6,061 nucleotides of DNA from Planctomycetota bacterium (GTDB taxonomy: Bacteria > Planctomycetota > Brocadiia > SM23-32): assembly GCA_030604585.1 (NCBI GenBank), contig JAUVVP010000141.1, forward strand, positions 1 through 6,061, given 5' to 3'. A program made the position numbers and the translations under genes. Below the pieces are notes generated by a model that saw only the letters and a program-made list of their open reading frames with translations, had not been told where the DNA came from and ran no database searches. Below, one piece after another: positions 5,991 to 6,061 of this stretch; positions within the stretch are counted from its first letter, which is position 1; every line of letters begins with the position of its first letter.

Positions 5991-6061
5991 ATGGCAGACG
6001 AGGCGTCCATGACCGAAGAGGGCAGCTACATAGCAGTGCGCTGCGGCAACTGCGGCGCCGC
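5991..6061 (+). CDS. Start of an unidentified protein with an N-terminal CxxC
   Basis: Only 23 full codons are inside the window. The ATG at 5991 follows AGAGGAAGG (5982-5990), a purine-rich ribosome binding site very close to the start; Met7 at 6009 is an alternative. After an acidic start, the visible part reads SYIAVRCGNCGA (12-23), a beta-strand followed by Cys-x-x-Cys-Gly. That resembles the first half of a zinc ribbon of the kind found at the N-terminus of many regulatory or FHA-linked proteins. The second cysteine pair and any further domain lie off the edge, so no function is assigned. It is 39 bases downstream of the deacetylase-like gene, same strand, plausibly in one transcript with it. 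Confidence 0.6.
   Translation, partial: MADEASMTEEGSYIAVRCGNCGA

Noticed and set aside
1..6061. tRNA, rRNA, CRISPR array, insertion sequence or phage attachment site
   Set aside because: No cloverleaf-like sequence, regularly spaced repeats, transposase frame or terminal inverted repeats were seen. Nearly all bases are accounted for by the five genes.

Overview
The window is GC-rich, densely coding DNA, with no RNA gene, mobile element or CRISPR array that I could see. It comes from a diderm (outer-membrane) bacterium, because it encodes a recognisable LptD, the outer-membrane lipopolysaccharide translocon. The phylum cannot be fixed from sequence alone. The extended N-terminal part of LptD and the CxxC-type start of the last gene would fit a planctomycete-like or other poorly cultured PVC/FCB-type lineage, but this is an impression, not a proof.

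Layout. On the minus strand, reading right to left, lptD (3922-1181) is followed after 50 bases by xseA (1130 to beyond base 1), the large subunit of exodeoxyribonuclease VII. On the plus strand, reading left to right, come a 265-residue CpaF/VirB11-like secretion ATPase homologue (4147-4944), a 308-residue NodB/polysaccharide-deacetylase-like protein (5025-5951), and the first 23 codons of a protein starting with a possible zinc-binding CxxC (5991 to beyond base 6061). Each plus-strand start has a purine-rich ribosome binding site, and gaps are 80 and 39 bases, so the three could be co-transcribed.

The only sizeable non-coding stretch is the 224-base divergent region 3923-4146. It has an AT-rich core (about 3995-4030) in which two face-to-face sigma70-like promoters occupy nearly the same bases on opposite strands. 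To its right is a leader with mutually exclusive inverted repeats ending at the Shine-Dalgarno of the ATPase-like gene.

Functionally, lptD, and perhaps the deacetylase-like gene, point to cell-envelope work, while xseA is a DNA-repair gene probably riding in the lptD transcript. The two complete plus-strand proteins both keep the fold signatures of enzyme families but appear to have lost some classical catalytic residues. That is the most unusual feature of the window.
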